DNA of 64,000 nucleotides. Source: an uncultured Alistipes sp. GTDB taxonomy: Bacteria; Bacteroidota; Bacteroidia; Bacteroidales; Rikenellaceae. Where the stretch lies: positions 62,001-126,000 of the forward strand of contig UQUQ01000002.1 of assembly GCA_900544265.1 (NCBI GenBank). Reading direction: 5' to 3'. Shown here in pieces: positions 8,797 through 17,341 of this stretch. The notes under the pieces were generated by a model, which was not told the origin of the DNA, ran no database searches, and was given only the letters and a program-made list of their open reading frames with translations. The position numbers were made by a program, and so were the translations under genes. Numbering within the stretch: the first letter of the stretch is position 1; every line of letters begins with the position of its first letter.

Positions 8797-9093
8797 ATGT
8801 TGAGAAAACTGAAATTTGCCGTAGCGGCCCTTCTGGGATTTTCCGCCGCCTGCTCTTCGGTCCGGAGTGTTCCCCGCGAGACGGCGCCGGCGCCGCAGGA
8901 TTCCCCCGAGATGAAGTCCGATACGACGCAGGAGCTGCGCGTCCGGGTCATGTACGGCGTACCGGCGCCGCGTCTGACGCCCGAGCAGATCGAGGAGCTG
9001 CGCTCCCGGGCGGATTCGCTGCCTCCGGTGCTCGAACAGCCGGCCGACGACATGCCCGACCTCTCCGGTGCGTCGGAGCAAAATCCGCGCTGA
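8797..9093 (+). CDS. Small lipoprotein of an rSAM/lipoprotein system
   Basis: A 98-residue protein with a type II signal peptide and lipobox FSAAC (Cys19). The mature part is Pro/Glu-rich and contains [12 protein letters not shown] at about 49-60. A MYGVP-type motif in a small lipoprotein directly before a SPASM radical SAM enzyme is the pattern of the Bacteroidetes rSAM/lipoprotein pair. The radical SAM gene starts 3 nt downstream. The protein is shorter than I would expect for the partner family. That it is modified by the enzyme is an inference; the mature protein has no Cys besides the lipidated one. Confidence 0.7.
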   Translation: MLRKLKFAVAALLGFSAACSSVRSVPRETAPAPQDSPEMKSDTTQELRVRVMYGVPAPRLTPEQIEELRSRADSLPPVLEQPADDMPDLSGASEQNPR

Positions 9094-9096
9094 CGG

Positions 9097-10170
9097 ATGT
9101 CCGGTCGCAGGTTGGGCCTGCGCAAACGCCTGGCCCTCGATATTTTTTCGGACCTGTATGCCTCGAAGGTCGCGGCGCACCGTCTCGATACGCTCTTCTG
9201 GGAGTGTACGTTGCGCTGCAACCTCGCGTGCCGTCACTGCGGCAGTGACTGCCGCATCGATCCCGGCGTGCCGGACATGCCGCTGGCGGATTTCCTCCGG
9301 GTGCTTGACGAGCAGGTCACGCCGCATGTCGACCCGCCCCATGTGCTCATCATCTTTTCGGGCGGCGAGGTGCTCGTGCGCGAGGACCTCGAGCTGGCGG
9401 GCCGCGAGGTCATGCGCCGCGGCTATCCGTGGGGCATGGTGACCAACGGCCTGGCGCTGACGCCCGAACGCTTCCGGCGGCTGCGGGAGGCGGGGCTGCG
9501 GTCGATGTCCGTAAGCCTCGACGGGTTTGAGGAGCAGCACAACTACATCCGCCGCAACCCGCACAGCTACGAACGGGCGCTCGAGGCCGTGCGCATGGCC
9601 GTGCGCGACGAGGGGCTGGCCTTCGACGTGGTGACCTGCGTGACGGGGGCGATGGTGCCGCATCTGGAGGCGTTCCGCGACCTGCTCATCGCCGAGGGGG
9701 TGAAGTCGTGGCGTCTGTTCTCGATCTTCCCGATGGGGCGGGCCAAACACGACGAGAGCCTGCGCATGACCGATGCGCAGTTTCGCGAGATGCTGGAGTT
9801 CATCCGCTGCACCCGCCGCGAGGGGCGCATCGACGCCAGCTATGCCTGCGAGGGGTTCCTCGGCGGCTACGAGGCCGAGGTCCGCGACCAGTTCTACCAG
9901 TGTGCCGCGGGGGTGTCGGTCGCCTCGATCCGTGTCGACGGCTCCATTTCGGGCTGCACGTCGATCCGCGCCAACTTCCACCAGGGCAACATCTACCGCG
10001 ACGACTTCTGGGATGTGTGGCAAAACCGCTTCGAGCCCTTCCGCAACCGCGAGTGGGCGCGGCGGGGTGCGTGTGCCGACTGCCGGATGTTCCGCTACTG
10101 CCTGGGCGGCGGCATGCACCTGCACGGCGATGACGGCGAGTTGCTCTATTGCCACTACAAGCGGCTGTGA
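9097..10170 (+). CDS. Radical SAM/SPASM enzyme of rSAM/lipoprotein system
   Basis: A 357-residue protein. The radical SAM cluster motif CNLACRHC is at 41-48, SAM-binding FSGGE at 87-91, and the TIM-barrel core runs to about 230. A SPASM-type C-terminal domain follows, with cysteines at 269, 287, 326, 329, 335 and 352 for auxiliary Fe-S clusters. SPASM enzymes often modify peptides. Coupling to the lipoprotein gene (3 nt gap) suggests the lipoprotein or its precursor as substrate. The order and motifs match TIGR04133-like enzymes of rSAM/lipoprotein systems (from memory). The reaction is unknown. Confidence 0.88.
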   Translation: MSGRRLGLRKRLALDIFSDLYASKVAAHRLDTLFWECTLRCNLACRHCGSDCRIDPGVPDMPLADFLRVLDEQVTPHVDPPHVLIIFSGGEVLVREDLELAGREVMRRGYPWGMVTNGLALTPERFRRLREAGLRSMSVSLDGFEEQHNYIRRNPHSYERALEAVRMAVRDEGLAFDVVTCVTGAMVPHLEAFRDLLIAEGVKSWRLFSIFPMGRAKHDESLRMTDAQFREMLEFIRCTRREGRIDASYACEGFLGGYEAEVRDQFYQCAAGVSVASIRVDGSISGCTSIRANFHQGNIYRDDFWDVWQNRFEPFRNREWARRGACADCRMFRYCLGGGMHLHGDDGELLYCHYKRL

Positions 10171-10496
10171 CGTGCCGCCCGGCGAGGAGGAGGAAAGGTG
10201 AAAGGCCGTTGGGCGGTAGGTTCTGACCGGTGGAGGCGCTGACTTTGTAGTACGCTCCGACCGGCAGGAAGAAGTGTTTCGGGAGGCCGGATGTGTCCGG
10301 TGCGGAGGACGGTGCGTCGTGGTGCGGCCGCTTCCGAGCGGACGGGAGTTGTCGCTTTGCGTGGTGGCGGAGTCGAATCCGTGGGTATGCGGGCCGGAGA
10401 GGCAGAGAGACGGAGATGCAGAGAGACGGAGAGGCGGAGGCTGGGCCGGAAAAAGATTTTTTTTGAAAATAATTTTGACTTTTCGGAAATTCGGGT
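10171..10496. other. Intergenic stretch before the tRNA-Pro gene
   Basis: No credible gene. A purine-rich stretch at about 10398-10440 repeats the word AGAGACGGAGA. The right end carries the tRNA promoter. Confidence 0.55.
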
Positions 10497-10504
10497 TATC
10501 TTTG
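10497..10504 (+). promoter_or_regulatory. -7 box (TATCTTTG) of tRNA-Pro gene
   Basis: Exact -7 consensus, with a TTTTGAC word about 25 nt upstream and the tRNA 36 nt downstream. Confidence 0.7.
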
Positions 10505-10539
10505 TGCGCTCTTAAGATGATAAGGGCATTGAAATAGTT

Positions 10540-10614
10540 CGGGGTGTAGCGCAGTCCGGTTAGCGCGCCAGCTTCGGGAGTTGGAGGTCGCTGGTTCGAA
10601 TCCAGTCTCCCCGA
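10540..10614 (+). tRNA. tRNA-Pro (CGG)
   Basis: The cloverleaf reads acceptor CGGGGTG/CTCCCCG, D-arm GCGC..GCGC, anticodon arm CCAGC-TTCGGGA-GTTGG (anticodon CGG), T-arm CTGG-TTCGAAT-CCAG and discriminator A. CCA is not encoded. The acceptor has a T-T mismatch at position 6-67, also present in the second tRNA-Pro. Confidence 0.93.
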
Positions 10615-10621
10615 CAAAACG

Positions 10622-10655
10622 GCAGACTGCCCGAAAGGTAGTCTGCTTTTCTTTT
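10622..10655 (+). terminator. Terminator after tRNA-Pro (CGG)
   Basis: The stem GCAGACTGCC/GGTAGTCTGC is followed by a T-rich tract, 8 nt after the tRNA. The second tRNA-Pro therefore probably has its own promoter. Confidence 0.8.
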
Positions 10656-10692
10656 ATCATATTTGTATCGATGCCGGTCCGGCCGGCGGATT

Positions 10693-10768
<76 letters not shown>

Positions 10769-10778
10769 GATCCAGTGT

Positions 10779-10810
10779 GAAGCGCCTGCCACATGTGTGG
10801 CAGGCGCTTC
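10779..10810. terminator. Perfect hairpin, shared terminator
   Basis: The 14-bp perfect stem GAAGCGCCTGCCAC/GTGGCAGGCGCTTC has a 4-nt loop. It lies between the tRNA-Pro (TGG) gene and the converging HAD gene and can end both transcripts. Confidence 0.8.
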
Positions 10811-10836
10811 GCGCTTTGTTTTGTCCGGCGAAAGGA

Positions 10837-11457
10837 TTACAGCCGGTCGAGCAGCGGCGTGAAATCCTCGCCCGGGGCGGGCTGGAAGACCTCGAATCCC
10901 AGCCGGCGGGCCGTGTCGATGTTCTTCGCACCGTCGTCGATGAAGAGCGTCTCCAACGGAAGCATGCCGCTGTCGTCGATCATCTGCCGGAAGATCGTCT
11001 CCGAGGGTTTCAGGTCGTGCATCTCGTAGGAGAGGTAGATGCGGTCGAAATACTCCTCCATCGTGTGGCCGTCGGCGCGGAACATGCCCCGGATGAAGAG
11101 CATCGAGGCGGGGTTGTTGTTCGAGAGGACGTAGGTGCGGATGCCGCGGCTGCGCAGCCGTTCGACGGCGCGGAGCTTCGCGACGGGCACGTCGACGAGG
11201 AACTGCCCGTAGGCCCAGGCGATGCGCTCGTCCGGGATGTCGGGACGTCCGGCCAGGCGGCGCATCTCATCGCAGGCTTCGTGGAATGAGATTTCGCCCC
11301 CTTCGAGCCGGCCGATCACCTCGACGGGGTAGTAGGGCTGGACGATTTCGGCCACGGCCTCCATGCCCAGGTCGCGGAAGGCGCGGCGGCAGCGCTCGAT
11401 GTCGAGCTCCACGAGGACCCCTCCGAGGTCGAAAACGACGTTTTTGATCGTATTCAT
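10837..11457 (-). CDS. HAD-family phosphatase (YihX-like)
   Basis: A 206-residue protein. HAD motif I is VFDLGGVLVELD (8-19; nucleophile Asp10, then a hydrophobic and glycine run), motif II is VLSNN, motif III the Lys of HDLKPSETIF, and motif IV is FIDDGAKNID. YihX-like members dephosphorylate sugar phosphates or nucleotides; the substrate here is unknown. The ATG at 11457 is chosen because motif I begins 7 residues later. It follows the SDR gene by 11 nt on the same strand, so it may be the last gene of the steroid-type operon. Whether it has a role there is unclear. Confidence 0.85.
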   Translation of the reverse strand: MNTIKNVVFDLGGVLVELDIERCRRAFRDLGMEAVAEIVQPYYPVEVIGRLEGGEISFHEACDEMRRLAGRPDIPDERIAWAYGQFLVDVPVAKLRAVERLRSRGIRTYVLSNNNPASMLFIRGMFRADGHTMEEYFDRIYLSYEMHDLKPSETIFRQMIDDSGMLPLETLFIDDGAKNIDTARRLGFEVFQPAPGEDFTPLLDRL

Positions 11458-11468
11458 TCTATATACGG

Positions 11469-12377
11469 TTATTTCTGAAATTGCATCGTATGGCGGCGCA
11501 GCGGCCGGATGAGCCACATCGGCAGCAGCTTGCACAGCGGGATGAAGGCGCGGTTCCACCAGTCGGGCACGACCGTGCGGCGTCCCCGCCACAGGGCGCG
11601 CAGGGCGCGGCGCGCACAGGCGTCCGCCGAGATGAGCACGCCGAGCCGCAGCCCGATCCGTTGCCAGCGGGGCGTCAGTCCGTAGAGGTCGGTCGCCACA
11701 CCCGCTGGGCAGACGGCCGTCACGCGCACGCCCCGTTCGGCCATCTCCTTGGCGAAGGCCACGGAGAAGGTCCTCACGTAGGCCTTCGTCGCCGTGTAGA
11801 GGGCCATGCCCGGGAAGGGCATCCAAATCGAGAAGGACGACATGTTCAGAATCCAGCCGCGGCCCCGGGCGGCCATGTCGCGGCCGAAGGCGAGGCAGTT
11901 TTTCGAGAGGGTCATGTCGTGCAGCAGGATCATCCGCTCGATGCGCTCGGGCGGCGTTTGGAGGATGTCGCGGAACGAGAAGATGCCGGCGTTGTTGACG
12001 AGGACGTCAATGTCGATGCCCATTTCGCGCACCGCGGCGTAGAGTTCGTCCGATGCCTCCGTGCGGGCCAGGTCCATTGTCAGGATGCGCACCTGCCGGC
12101 GGGCCGCGGCGTCGGCCGCGGCGATCTCGTCGCGGACCCGTTCGAGCGTCGCGGTGGTCTGCCCGACCAGCACCAGGTCGTATCCGGCGGCGGCCAGACG
12201 CAGGGCGAAACTGCGCCCGATGCCCGTCCCGGCGCCCGTGACGAGGGCCCATGCCCGGCCCGAAAGGACGCGCCCCCGGCGGTCGATCCTTGCCGGGGCG
12301 TCCGGGCGGAGAGCCTCGTCGGACGGAGCGGCCGGTTGCATGGAGGCGCGGGTTGCGGTATTTTCCGTGCGGTCCAT
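11469..12377 (-). CDS. Short-chain dehydrogenase, candidate 3-hydroxysteroid dehydrogenase
   Basis: A 302-residue classical SDR. Cofactor motif TGAGTGIG is at 47-54, NNAG at 128-131, catalytic Ser near 181, Tyr194 and Lys198 (YTATK). About 40 extra residues precede the Rossmann fold. The stop of the upstream OYE gene lies 1 nt away. In gut Bacteroidales an SDR next to a 5-alpha-reductase and an OYE-type 5-beta-reductase acts as a 3-beta-hydroxysteroid dehydrogenase on 3-oxo bile acids. I infer the same here from gene context; the sequence itself proves only an NAD(P)-dependent SDR. A full-length paralogue is at 58047-58862. Confidence 0.8.
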   Translation of the reverse strand: MDRTENTATRASMQPAAPSDEALRPDAPARIDRRGRVLSGRAWALVTGAGTGIGRSFALRLAAAGYDLVLVGQTTATLERVRDEIAAADAAARRQVRILTMDLARTEASDELYAAVREMGIDIDVLVNNAGIFSFRDILQTPPERIERMILLHDMTLSKNCLAFGRDMAARGRGWILNMSSFSIWMPFPGMALYTATKAYVRTFSVAFAKEMAERGVRVTAVCPAGVATDLYGLTPRWQRIGLRLGVLISADACARRALRALWRGRRTVVPDWWNRAFIPLCKLLPMWLIRPLRRHTMQFQK

Positions 12378-12378
12378 C

Positions 12379-13593
12379 TTACGGCAGTTTGGCCAGCTCG
12401 TCGACGATCTTGCGCGGCAGGTCGGGGCAGTGCTTGCAGCATTTCATGTCCACGGAGTACATCCGCGCGATGCAGTAGTTGCGGTGGTCGCAGGCGCTGC
12501 GCGTCTTCTCGTCGCCCGCGCGCAGCTTGTTGACGAAGGCCGGGTCGTTGACCAGTGCGCGGGCCATCTGCACCAGCTCGAAGCCTGCGTCGAGCGCCCG
12601 CTCGATGCCTTCGCGGCTGACGAGGCCCCCGACGTAGATGAGCGGGCACTTCAGTGCGGCGCGGAACTTCTTGGCATCCTCCAGGAAGTAGCACTCCTCG
12701 AAGGGGAACTGCTTGATCATGAAGGGGCCGCACCAGCGGATGAAGTAGCGCAGCCACAGCGGCGAGTAGTAGCTCATCGTGTAGATGGGGATCAGCCCCC
12801 GCATGACGGCCATCGGGGCCTTCGAGACGAAGCCGCCCGAGAGGACGATGGCGTTGACGCCGAAGCGCTCGATCTCGCGTGCGATCTCGAGGCTTTCGGG
12901 AATCTCGATGCCCCCCTTGAAACCGTCGTACATGTTGTGCTTCACGGTGACGGCCATGCCGGTTTGTGCCGCGGCCTCCATCACCTCGCCGAGGCACATG
13001 CGCATGAAGCGCATGCGGTTGTCGAGCGAGCCGCCGTATTCGTCGCGGCGGTGGTTCGTATAGGGCGAGAGGAACTGCGAAATGAGGTAGCCGTGGCCGG
13101 CGTGCACCTCCACCGAGTCGAAGCCCGCCTCGTGGGCCGTGTGGACGGCGCGTCCGAAGTCGCGGGCCACCTCTTCGATCTCCTTGCGCCGCATGCCCCG
13201 CACGGGGGTGTAGGCGTAGAGGTTGAATCCCCACGAGGCGCCGATGGGTATCTGCCCGGCGGTGGTCAGGTGGGTCATGTTGCCGCAGTGGCCGATCTGG
13301 ATGGCGGCGGCAGCCCCTTCGCGGTGGATGGCGTCGGTGATGTCGCGCAGCCCCGGCACGATGGCCGGGCGCAGCCACAGCTGCTTGTTGAACGAAAGTC
13401 CGCTGCGCGAGACGGCGGCGTAGGCCAGCGTGGTCATGCCGATGCCGCCGCGCGCCACGGCGACGTGGTACTGCTTGAGCTGCTCCGTGGGGCCGAAGTC
13501 CTTGCCCATCGACTCGAAGGCCGCCGAGCGGATCGTGCGGTTGCGCAGCGTCACGGGGCCCAGCTTGTAGGGGGTGAAGAGTTTGGAATCCAT
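12379..13593 (-). CDS. OYE-family flavin oxidoreductase, candidate 5-beta-reductase
   Basis: A 404-residue NADH:flavin oxidoreductase of the old yellow enzyme/2,4-dienoyl-CoA reductase family. FMN-barrel landmarks are VEVHAGHGYLISQFLSP, RRDEYGGSLDNRMRF and, near the end, the phosphate-binding YVGGLVSREGIERAL. A Cys-rich tail (CDHRNYC...CCKHCP, last 50 residues) resembles the Fe-S cluster loop of dienoyl-CoA reductases, but the large C-terminal FAD/NADPH domain is absent. The ATG at 13593 (MDSKLFTPYKLG) fits the family start. It sits between the 5-alpha-reductase-like and SDR genes, which suggests a delta4-3-oxosteroid 5-beta-reductase. Confidence 0.82.
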   Translation of the reverse strand: MDSKLFTPYKLGPVTLRNRTIRSAAFESMGKDFGPTEQLKQYHVAVARGGIGMTTLAYAAVSRSGLSFNKQLWLRPAIVPGLRDITDAIHREGAAAAIQIGHCGNMTHLTTAGQIPIGASWGFNLYAYTPVRGMRRKEIEEVARDFGRAVHTAHEAGFDSVEVHAGHGYLISQFLSPYTNHRRDEYGGSLDNRMRFMRMCLGEVMEAAAQTGMAVTVKHNMYDGFKGGIEIPESLEIAREIERFGVNAIVLSGGFVSKAPMAVMRGLIPIYTMSYYSPLWLRYFIRWCGPFMIKQFPFEECYFLEDAKKFRAALKCPLIYVGGLVSREGIERALDAGFELVQMARALVNDPAFVNKLRAGDEKTRSACDHRNYCIARMYSVDMKCCKHCPDLPRKIVDELAKLP

Positions 13594-13612
13594 CTTCGGG
13601 AATGTGTTGGTG

Positions 13613-14374
13613 TCAGTAGATGAAGGGGATGATGCGCTTGCGTCCGAGGCGTGTGAACTCCTCGCCGAACTCCTCCGTATAGCGGCGTCGCAGCGACGCG
13701 GCGCGCGGCGCGAGGTTGGCAAAGGTCCACCAGGCGAAGACCGCCCCGGCCCACGACCACGACGCGATGGCGAAGCCCACCCATTCGAGCAGTTCGCCGA
13801 AATAGTTGGCCGAGGTGACGTAGCGGAACAGGCCGCCGCGCGGGATGTAGTGGCGCGTGTCGCCCGGTTTGCGCAGGTGGCGGATGATGTAGTCCGAGTG
13901 GAGGTTGATGGCCATGCCCGCGAGGAAGACGATGCCGCCGATCCAGATGTAGGGCCGGGAGAACCAGTCGTCGTAGTAGCCGGCGGGCGAGACGTAGAAG
14001 ATCCAGCCGCCCTGCATCAGGGCGTTGAGCGTGTTGAAGAGCATGCCCATGAGGACGATGCCGAGCGGCATCTTCGAGTTGCCGCGCATGAGCAGCGGAA
14101 AGATGAACGAGCGCTGGAAGTAGTGCGCCTCGAAGAGCAGGAAGAGCGCCAGCGGCCCCGCCTCCCACATGCGGTCCGATGCGGCCCACAGCACGCACAT
14201 GAGAATGAAGACCGGGGATTCCATCAGTACCCAGCCCACCTTGTTCGGCACGGGGGGGCCGTAGCGGCGGTTGAACAGGTAGCCGTAGCCGGCCTCCAGA
14301 AAGTGCAGGGCGATGAAGACCGCCAGGGCGATGACGGCCATGACGATCAGGAAAATGTCGAAAGTCTCTCGCAT
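13613..14374 (-). CDS. Steroid 5-alpha-reductase-like membrane protein
   Basis: A 253-residue protein with six or so membrane helices. The C-terminal half matches the steroid 5-alpha-reductase domain (DET2/SRD5A): INLHSDYIIRHLRKPG, then YIPRGGLFRYVTSANYFGELLEWVGFA, then the end RRRYTEEFGEEFTRLGRKRIIPFIY. The Asn-Tyr-Gly/Glu region and the basic YxEEFGxxYxxLGRKRIIPFI-type tail bind NADPH in this family. It would reduce the delta4 double bond of 3-oxo steroids to the 5-alpha (allo) form. It is first in the operon, 19 nt before the OYE gene. The start at 14374 gives the normal length. Confidence 0.88.
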   Translation of the reverse strand: MRETFDIFLIVMAVIALAVFIALHFLEAGYGYLFNRRYGPPVPNKVGWVLMESPVFILMCVLWAASDRMWEAGPLALFLLFEAHYFQRSFIFPLLMRGNSKMPLGIVLMGMLFNTLNALMQGGWIFYVSPAGYYDDWFSRPYIWIGGIVFLAGMAINLHSDYIIRHLRKPGDTRHYIPRGGLFRYVTSANYFGELLEWVGFAIASWSWAGAVFAWWTFANLAPRAASLRRRYTEEFGEEFTRLGRKRIIPFIY

Positions 14375-14512
14375 GTCGTTGTGCGGTTGATAAACGGCAT
14401 AAAGATAGGAAAAACTTTCGGATGACCGGATCGTCCGTCGCGTGAATTTTTGTCGCGGAGGGCGCCGCGGATGTTCCGTCGGTCGGCATGCCGGAGGGTG
14501 TCGGCGTAAAAA

Positions 14513-14540
14513 ACAGCCTCCCGGTGCTGCGGGAGGCTGT
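14513..14540 (-). terminator. Hairpin terminator
   Basis: The stem ACAGCCTCCC/GGGAGGCTGT is followed on the minus strand by a T-run. It lies downstream of the glutamate decarboxylase gene (stop at 14647). Confidence 0.8.
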
Positions 14541-14646
14541 CGCAAGGTTGCCGGTTCGGCATCCGGCCGAAGACAGTGTCGGCTGGCGGTGCGGAACGGT
14601 TCGGAGCGGCGTTAGGCCTTGTCCGGGCGGACGCCGCCTGCGGATG

Positions 14647-16062
14647 TCAGTGGGTGTAGACCTTGCCCATCTGCTTTTCGCGCCGCTCGTACTTGAGGCG
14701 CGAGGTGGTGGGGTAGGCCAGCTGCTCGAACTCGGCCACGGCGTTGCGGATGTCGCCCAGCAGCATGTCGGCCATGTCGCGCGACATGCCCTGCCGCGCC
14801 ACGATGCGCATGACGACGACCTGCTCGATATTCTTGGGCATGGTGTAGGCCGGGACCATCCAGCCGCTCTGCTGCAGCTTGGCCTGCAGGTCGAAGAGCG
14901 TCCACTTGGCCGTCTTGTCGTATTCGGGGTCCATCATCCAGATGAAGAGCGGATTGACGACCTTCGGCGCGTAGTTTTTGAAGCACTTCATCCTGCCGAT
15001 CTGCTCGTGGCAGTAGGCCGTCACGTCCATCGAGTTCTGCTGGATCTCCTTGTAGCCCTCGAATCCCAGCCGGATGAAGTTGTAGTACTGGCCCAGAATC
15101 TGCGCCGCCGGACGCGAGAAGTTCAGCCCCACCTGCGTGATGCTGGCGCCGAGGTAGTTGACCGAGAAGGCCATCTCGTCGGGCAGATACTTGCGGTCCT
15201 TCCAGACGACCCATCCCAGACCCGGGTAGACGAGGCCGAACTTGTGGCCCGAGGTCGAGATCGACAGCACCCACTTGAGGCGGAAGTCCCACTTGCACTC
15301 CGGGTTGAGGAACGGCAGGATGAAACCGCCCGACGCCGCGTCGACGTGGATCGGAATATCGTAGCCCGTCCGGCGGTTGTACTCGTCCAACAGACGGTCG
15401 AGCTCCTCGACGTCGTCGTTCAGGCCTGTCCACGTCACGCCGGCGATCGGCACGATGCAGATCGTGTTCTCGTCGCAGAGCGCGAGCGCCTGCTTCGCGT
15501 CGAGCGTCGTGCAGTCGAGCGTCAGGGGTACGGTGCGCAGTTCGATCTGCCAGAGCTGGCAGAATTTCTCCCACACGACCTGATAGGCGGCGCTCATCAC
15601 CAGGTTGGGCTTGTCGCAGGGTTTGCCCGCGGCCTTGCGCCGTGCGCGCCAGCGCAGCCACGCAGCCACGCCGCCCAGCATGCAGGCCTCGGACGAGCCG
15701 ATGGCCGGGGCGCCGGCCTTCCATTCGGCCTTCTCGGGCGTATGCCACAGGTTGGCCAGGATGTTGATGCAGCGGCCGCACATCACCGCGACGCGCGGAT
15801 ACTCCGTCTCGTCGATGTAGTTGACGTTGATCGCCTCGTTCATCAGCCGCGTGGCGTAGTCGTCCATGTAGGTCGTCACGAACGTGGCCAGATTCAGCCG
15901 CGGCTGCGTCTGCGGGTAGGTCTCGTCCTTGACGAGCTGGTAGGCCGCCTCGGGCGAGGTCTTGTCGTGGGGAATGAACTGCGTGGGTGCGGGCGAGCGC
16001 ATCTCTTTCGAGCCGTAGATATCCGTGAGGGTATCCTCGGCGGGGTGTCGTTTCTCGAACAT
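14647..16062 (-). CDS. gadB: Glutamate decarboxylase
   Basis: A 471-residue PLP enzyme converting glutamate plus a proton to GABA and CO2. The PLP lysine is Lys274 in SISTSGHKFG, preceded by HVDAASGGF (Asp241 pairs with the pyridine nitrogen). Length and N-terminus match E. coli GadB/GadA. It gives acid resistance when coupled to a Glu/GABA antiporter; no antiporter gene is next to it in this window. It is a single gene with a terminator downstream. No clear -7 box was seen upstream. Confidence 0.96.
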   Translation of the reverse strand: MFEKRHPAEDTLTDIYGSKEMRSPAPTQFIPHDKTSPEAAYQLVKDETYPQTQPRLNLATFVTTYMDDYATRLMNEAINVNYIDETEYPRVAVMCGRCINILANLWHTPEKAEWKAGAPAIGSSEACMLGGVAAWLRWRARRKAAGKPCDKPNLVMSAAYQVVWEKFCQLWQIELRTVPLTLDCTTLDAKQALALCDENTICIVPIAGVTWTGLNDDVEELDRLLDEYNRRTGYDIPIHVDAASGGFILPFLNPECKWDFRLKWVLSISTSGHKFGLVYPGLGWVVWKDRKYLPDEMAFSVNYLGASITQVGLNFSRPAAQILGQYYNFIRLGFEGYKEIQQNSMDVTAYCHEQIGRMKCFKNYAPKVVNPLFIWMMDPEYDKTAKWTLFDLQAKLQQSGWMVPAYTMPKNIEQVVVMRIVARQGMSRDMADMLLGDIRNAVAEFEQLAYPTTSRLKYERREKQMGKVYTH

Positions 16063-16340
16063 GGTGTTTAGTTTTAATGGTTACCCCCTGCCGACTGCAC
16101 GAACTGTGCCAGAGCACCCCGCATCCCTTCGTTGCGTCTTCACGTCCTTCCGTTGCCCCGTTCTCTGCGATTTTCCCTCTCCCTGCTCTCCCGTTCCCTG
16201 CGTCGGGCTTTCTGCGCGCCGCTCCTTCTGAATGGCACTGCGCAGCCCCGCAGCCTGCTTTCCGACCCTTGTCGTGTCCCGTCCGCTTCCCGCCTCATAA
16301 AAAAGTGCGGCGAAAATTTGCTTTTTTGAAAAACATGAAA
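16063..16340. other. Intergenic stretch, no gene recognised
   Basis: Divergent region between gadB (minus) and the SPFH operon (plus). It is pyrimidine-rich on the plus strand. No structured RNA or repeat was recognised. Confidence 0.5.
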
Positions 16341-16348
16341 TAGCTTTG
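16341..16348 (+). promoter_or_regulatory. -7 box (TAGCTTTG)
   Basis: Exact -7 consensus 28 nt upstream of the ATG at 16376 of the SPFH gene. Confidence 0.65.
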
Positions 16349-16375
16349 TGATATCAAAACAATATCACTTTGACT

Positions 16376-17335
16376 ATGGAAAACAAAAACTTTGTCTACA
16401 AGGGTTGGAGGACCAGCGGATTCCTCATGCTGGCGGTCGATCTGCTGCTGCTGGCGGGCTCCGTCACCGGGATCGTATTCGGCGCCATGCGCCTCGACGA
16501 CGCGCTGCCGGGCGGCGGGTGGCTGCTCTCGGCCGGGATTGTCGGCGTGCTGGTGTCGCTGCTGCTGATGGGCGGTTTCATGCTGCTCGAACCCAACGAG
16601 GCGCGCGTGATGGTCTTCTTCGGCAACTACCGCGGCACCTTCTACGAGACGGGGTACTGGTGGGTCAACCCCTTCATGTCGGCCAAGCCGATCTCGATGC
16701 GTGCCCGCAACCTGAATGTCGATCCGATCAAGGTCAACGACAAGACCGGCAACCCGATCCTGATCGGTCTGGTGCTCGTGTGGCGCATCAAGCGCGACGA
16801 TATCTACAAGGCGGTCTTCGAGATCGACGCCGCCTCGGCGACGCCCGAGCAGGGGGTGAACGCCACGGAGCGCATGAACATCCTGCAGAACTTCGTCAAC
16901 GTGCAGAGCGACGCGGCGCTGCGACAGGTCGCCGGCTGCTATGCCTACGATGACAACGGCACCAGGCAGGAGGCGCTGACGCTGCGCTCGAACAGCGAGG
17001 AGATCAACCAGCAGCTCGAGACGAAGCTCAACGAACGGCTGGCGATGGCCGGCATCGAGGTGATGGAGGCGCGGATCAACTACCTGGCCTATGCACCCGA
17101 AATCGCGGCCGTCATGCTGCGCCGCCAGCAGGCCGATGCCGTGATTGCGGCCCGCGAGAAGATCGTCGAGGGGGCCGTGTCGATGGTCCACATGGCACTC
17201 GAACGCCTCACGGACGAAGAGGTCGTCGAGCTGGACGAGGAGCGCAAGGCCGCGATGGTCTCGAACCTGCTCGTGGTGCTCTGTGCCGACGAAGCCGCGC
17301 AGCCCGTCGTCAACACCGGAACGCTTCACCACTGA
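16376..17335 (+). CDS. SPFH/band-7 domain membrane protein
   Basis: A 319-residue protein: two hydrophobic segments (about 15-38 and 48-68), then a band-7 domain starting EARVMVFFGNYRGTFYETGYWW, and a coiled-coil-like C-terminal part with MLRRQQADAVIAAREKIVEGAV. SPFH proteins form ring-like membrane scaffolds. A TTG codon two codons upstream would also be in frame, but the ATG is preferred. It heads a four-gene operon with an RHH protein (6 nt downstream) and two small membrane proteins. The role in this organism is unknown. Confidence 0.85.
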   Translation: MENKNFVYKGWRTSGFLMLAVDLLLLAGSVTGIVFGAMRLDDALPGGGWLLSAGIVGVLVSLLLMGGFMLLEPNEARVMVFFGNYRGTFYETGYWWVNPFMSAKPISMRARNLNVDPIKVNDKTGNPILIGLVLVWRIKRDDIYKAVFEIDAASATPEQGVNATERMNILQNFVNVQSDAALRQVAGCYAYDDNGTRQEALTLRSNSEEINQQLETKLNERLAMAGIEVMEARINYLAYAPEIAAVMLRRQQADAVIAAREKIVEGAVSMVHMALERLTDEEVVELDEERKAAMVSNLLVVLCADEAAQPVVNTGTLHH

Positions 17336-17341
17336 TAACGG

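Noticed and set aside
8659..10617. Long minus-strand extension of the cold-shock gene
   Set aside because: The open frame upstream crosses the radical SAM gene, a tRNA and promoters; the cold-shock domain begins at its own ATG at 8658.
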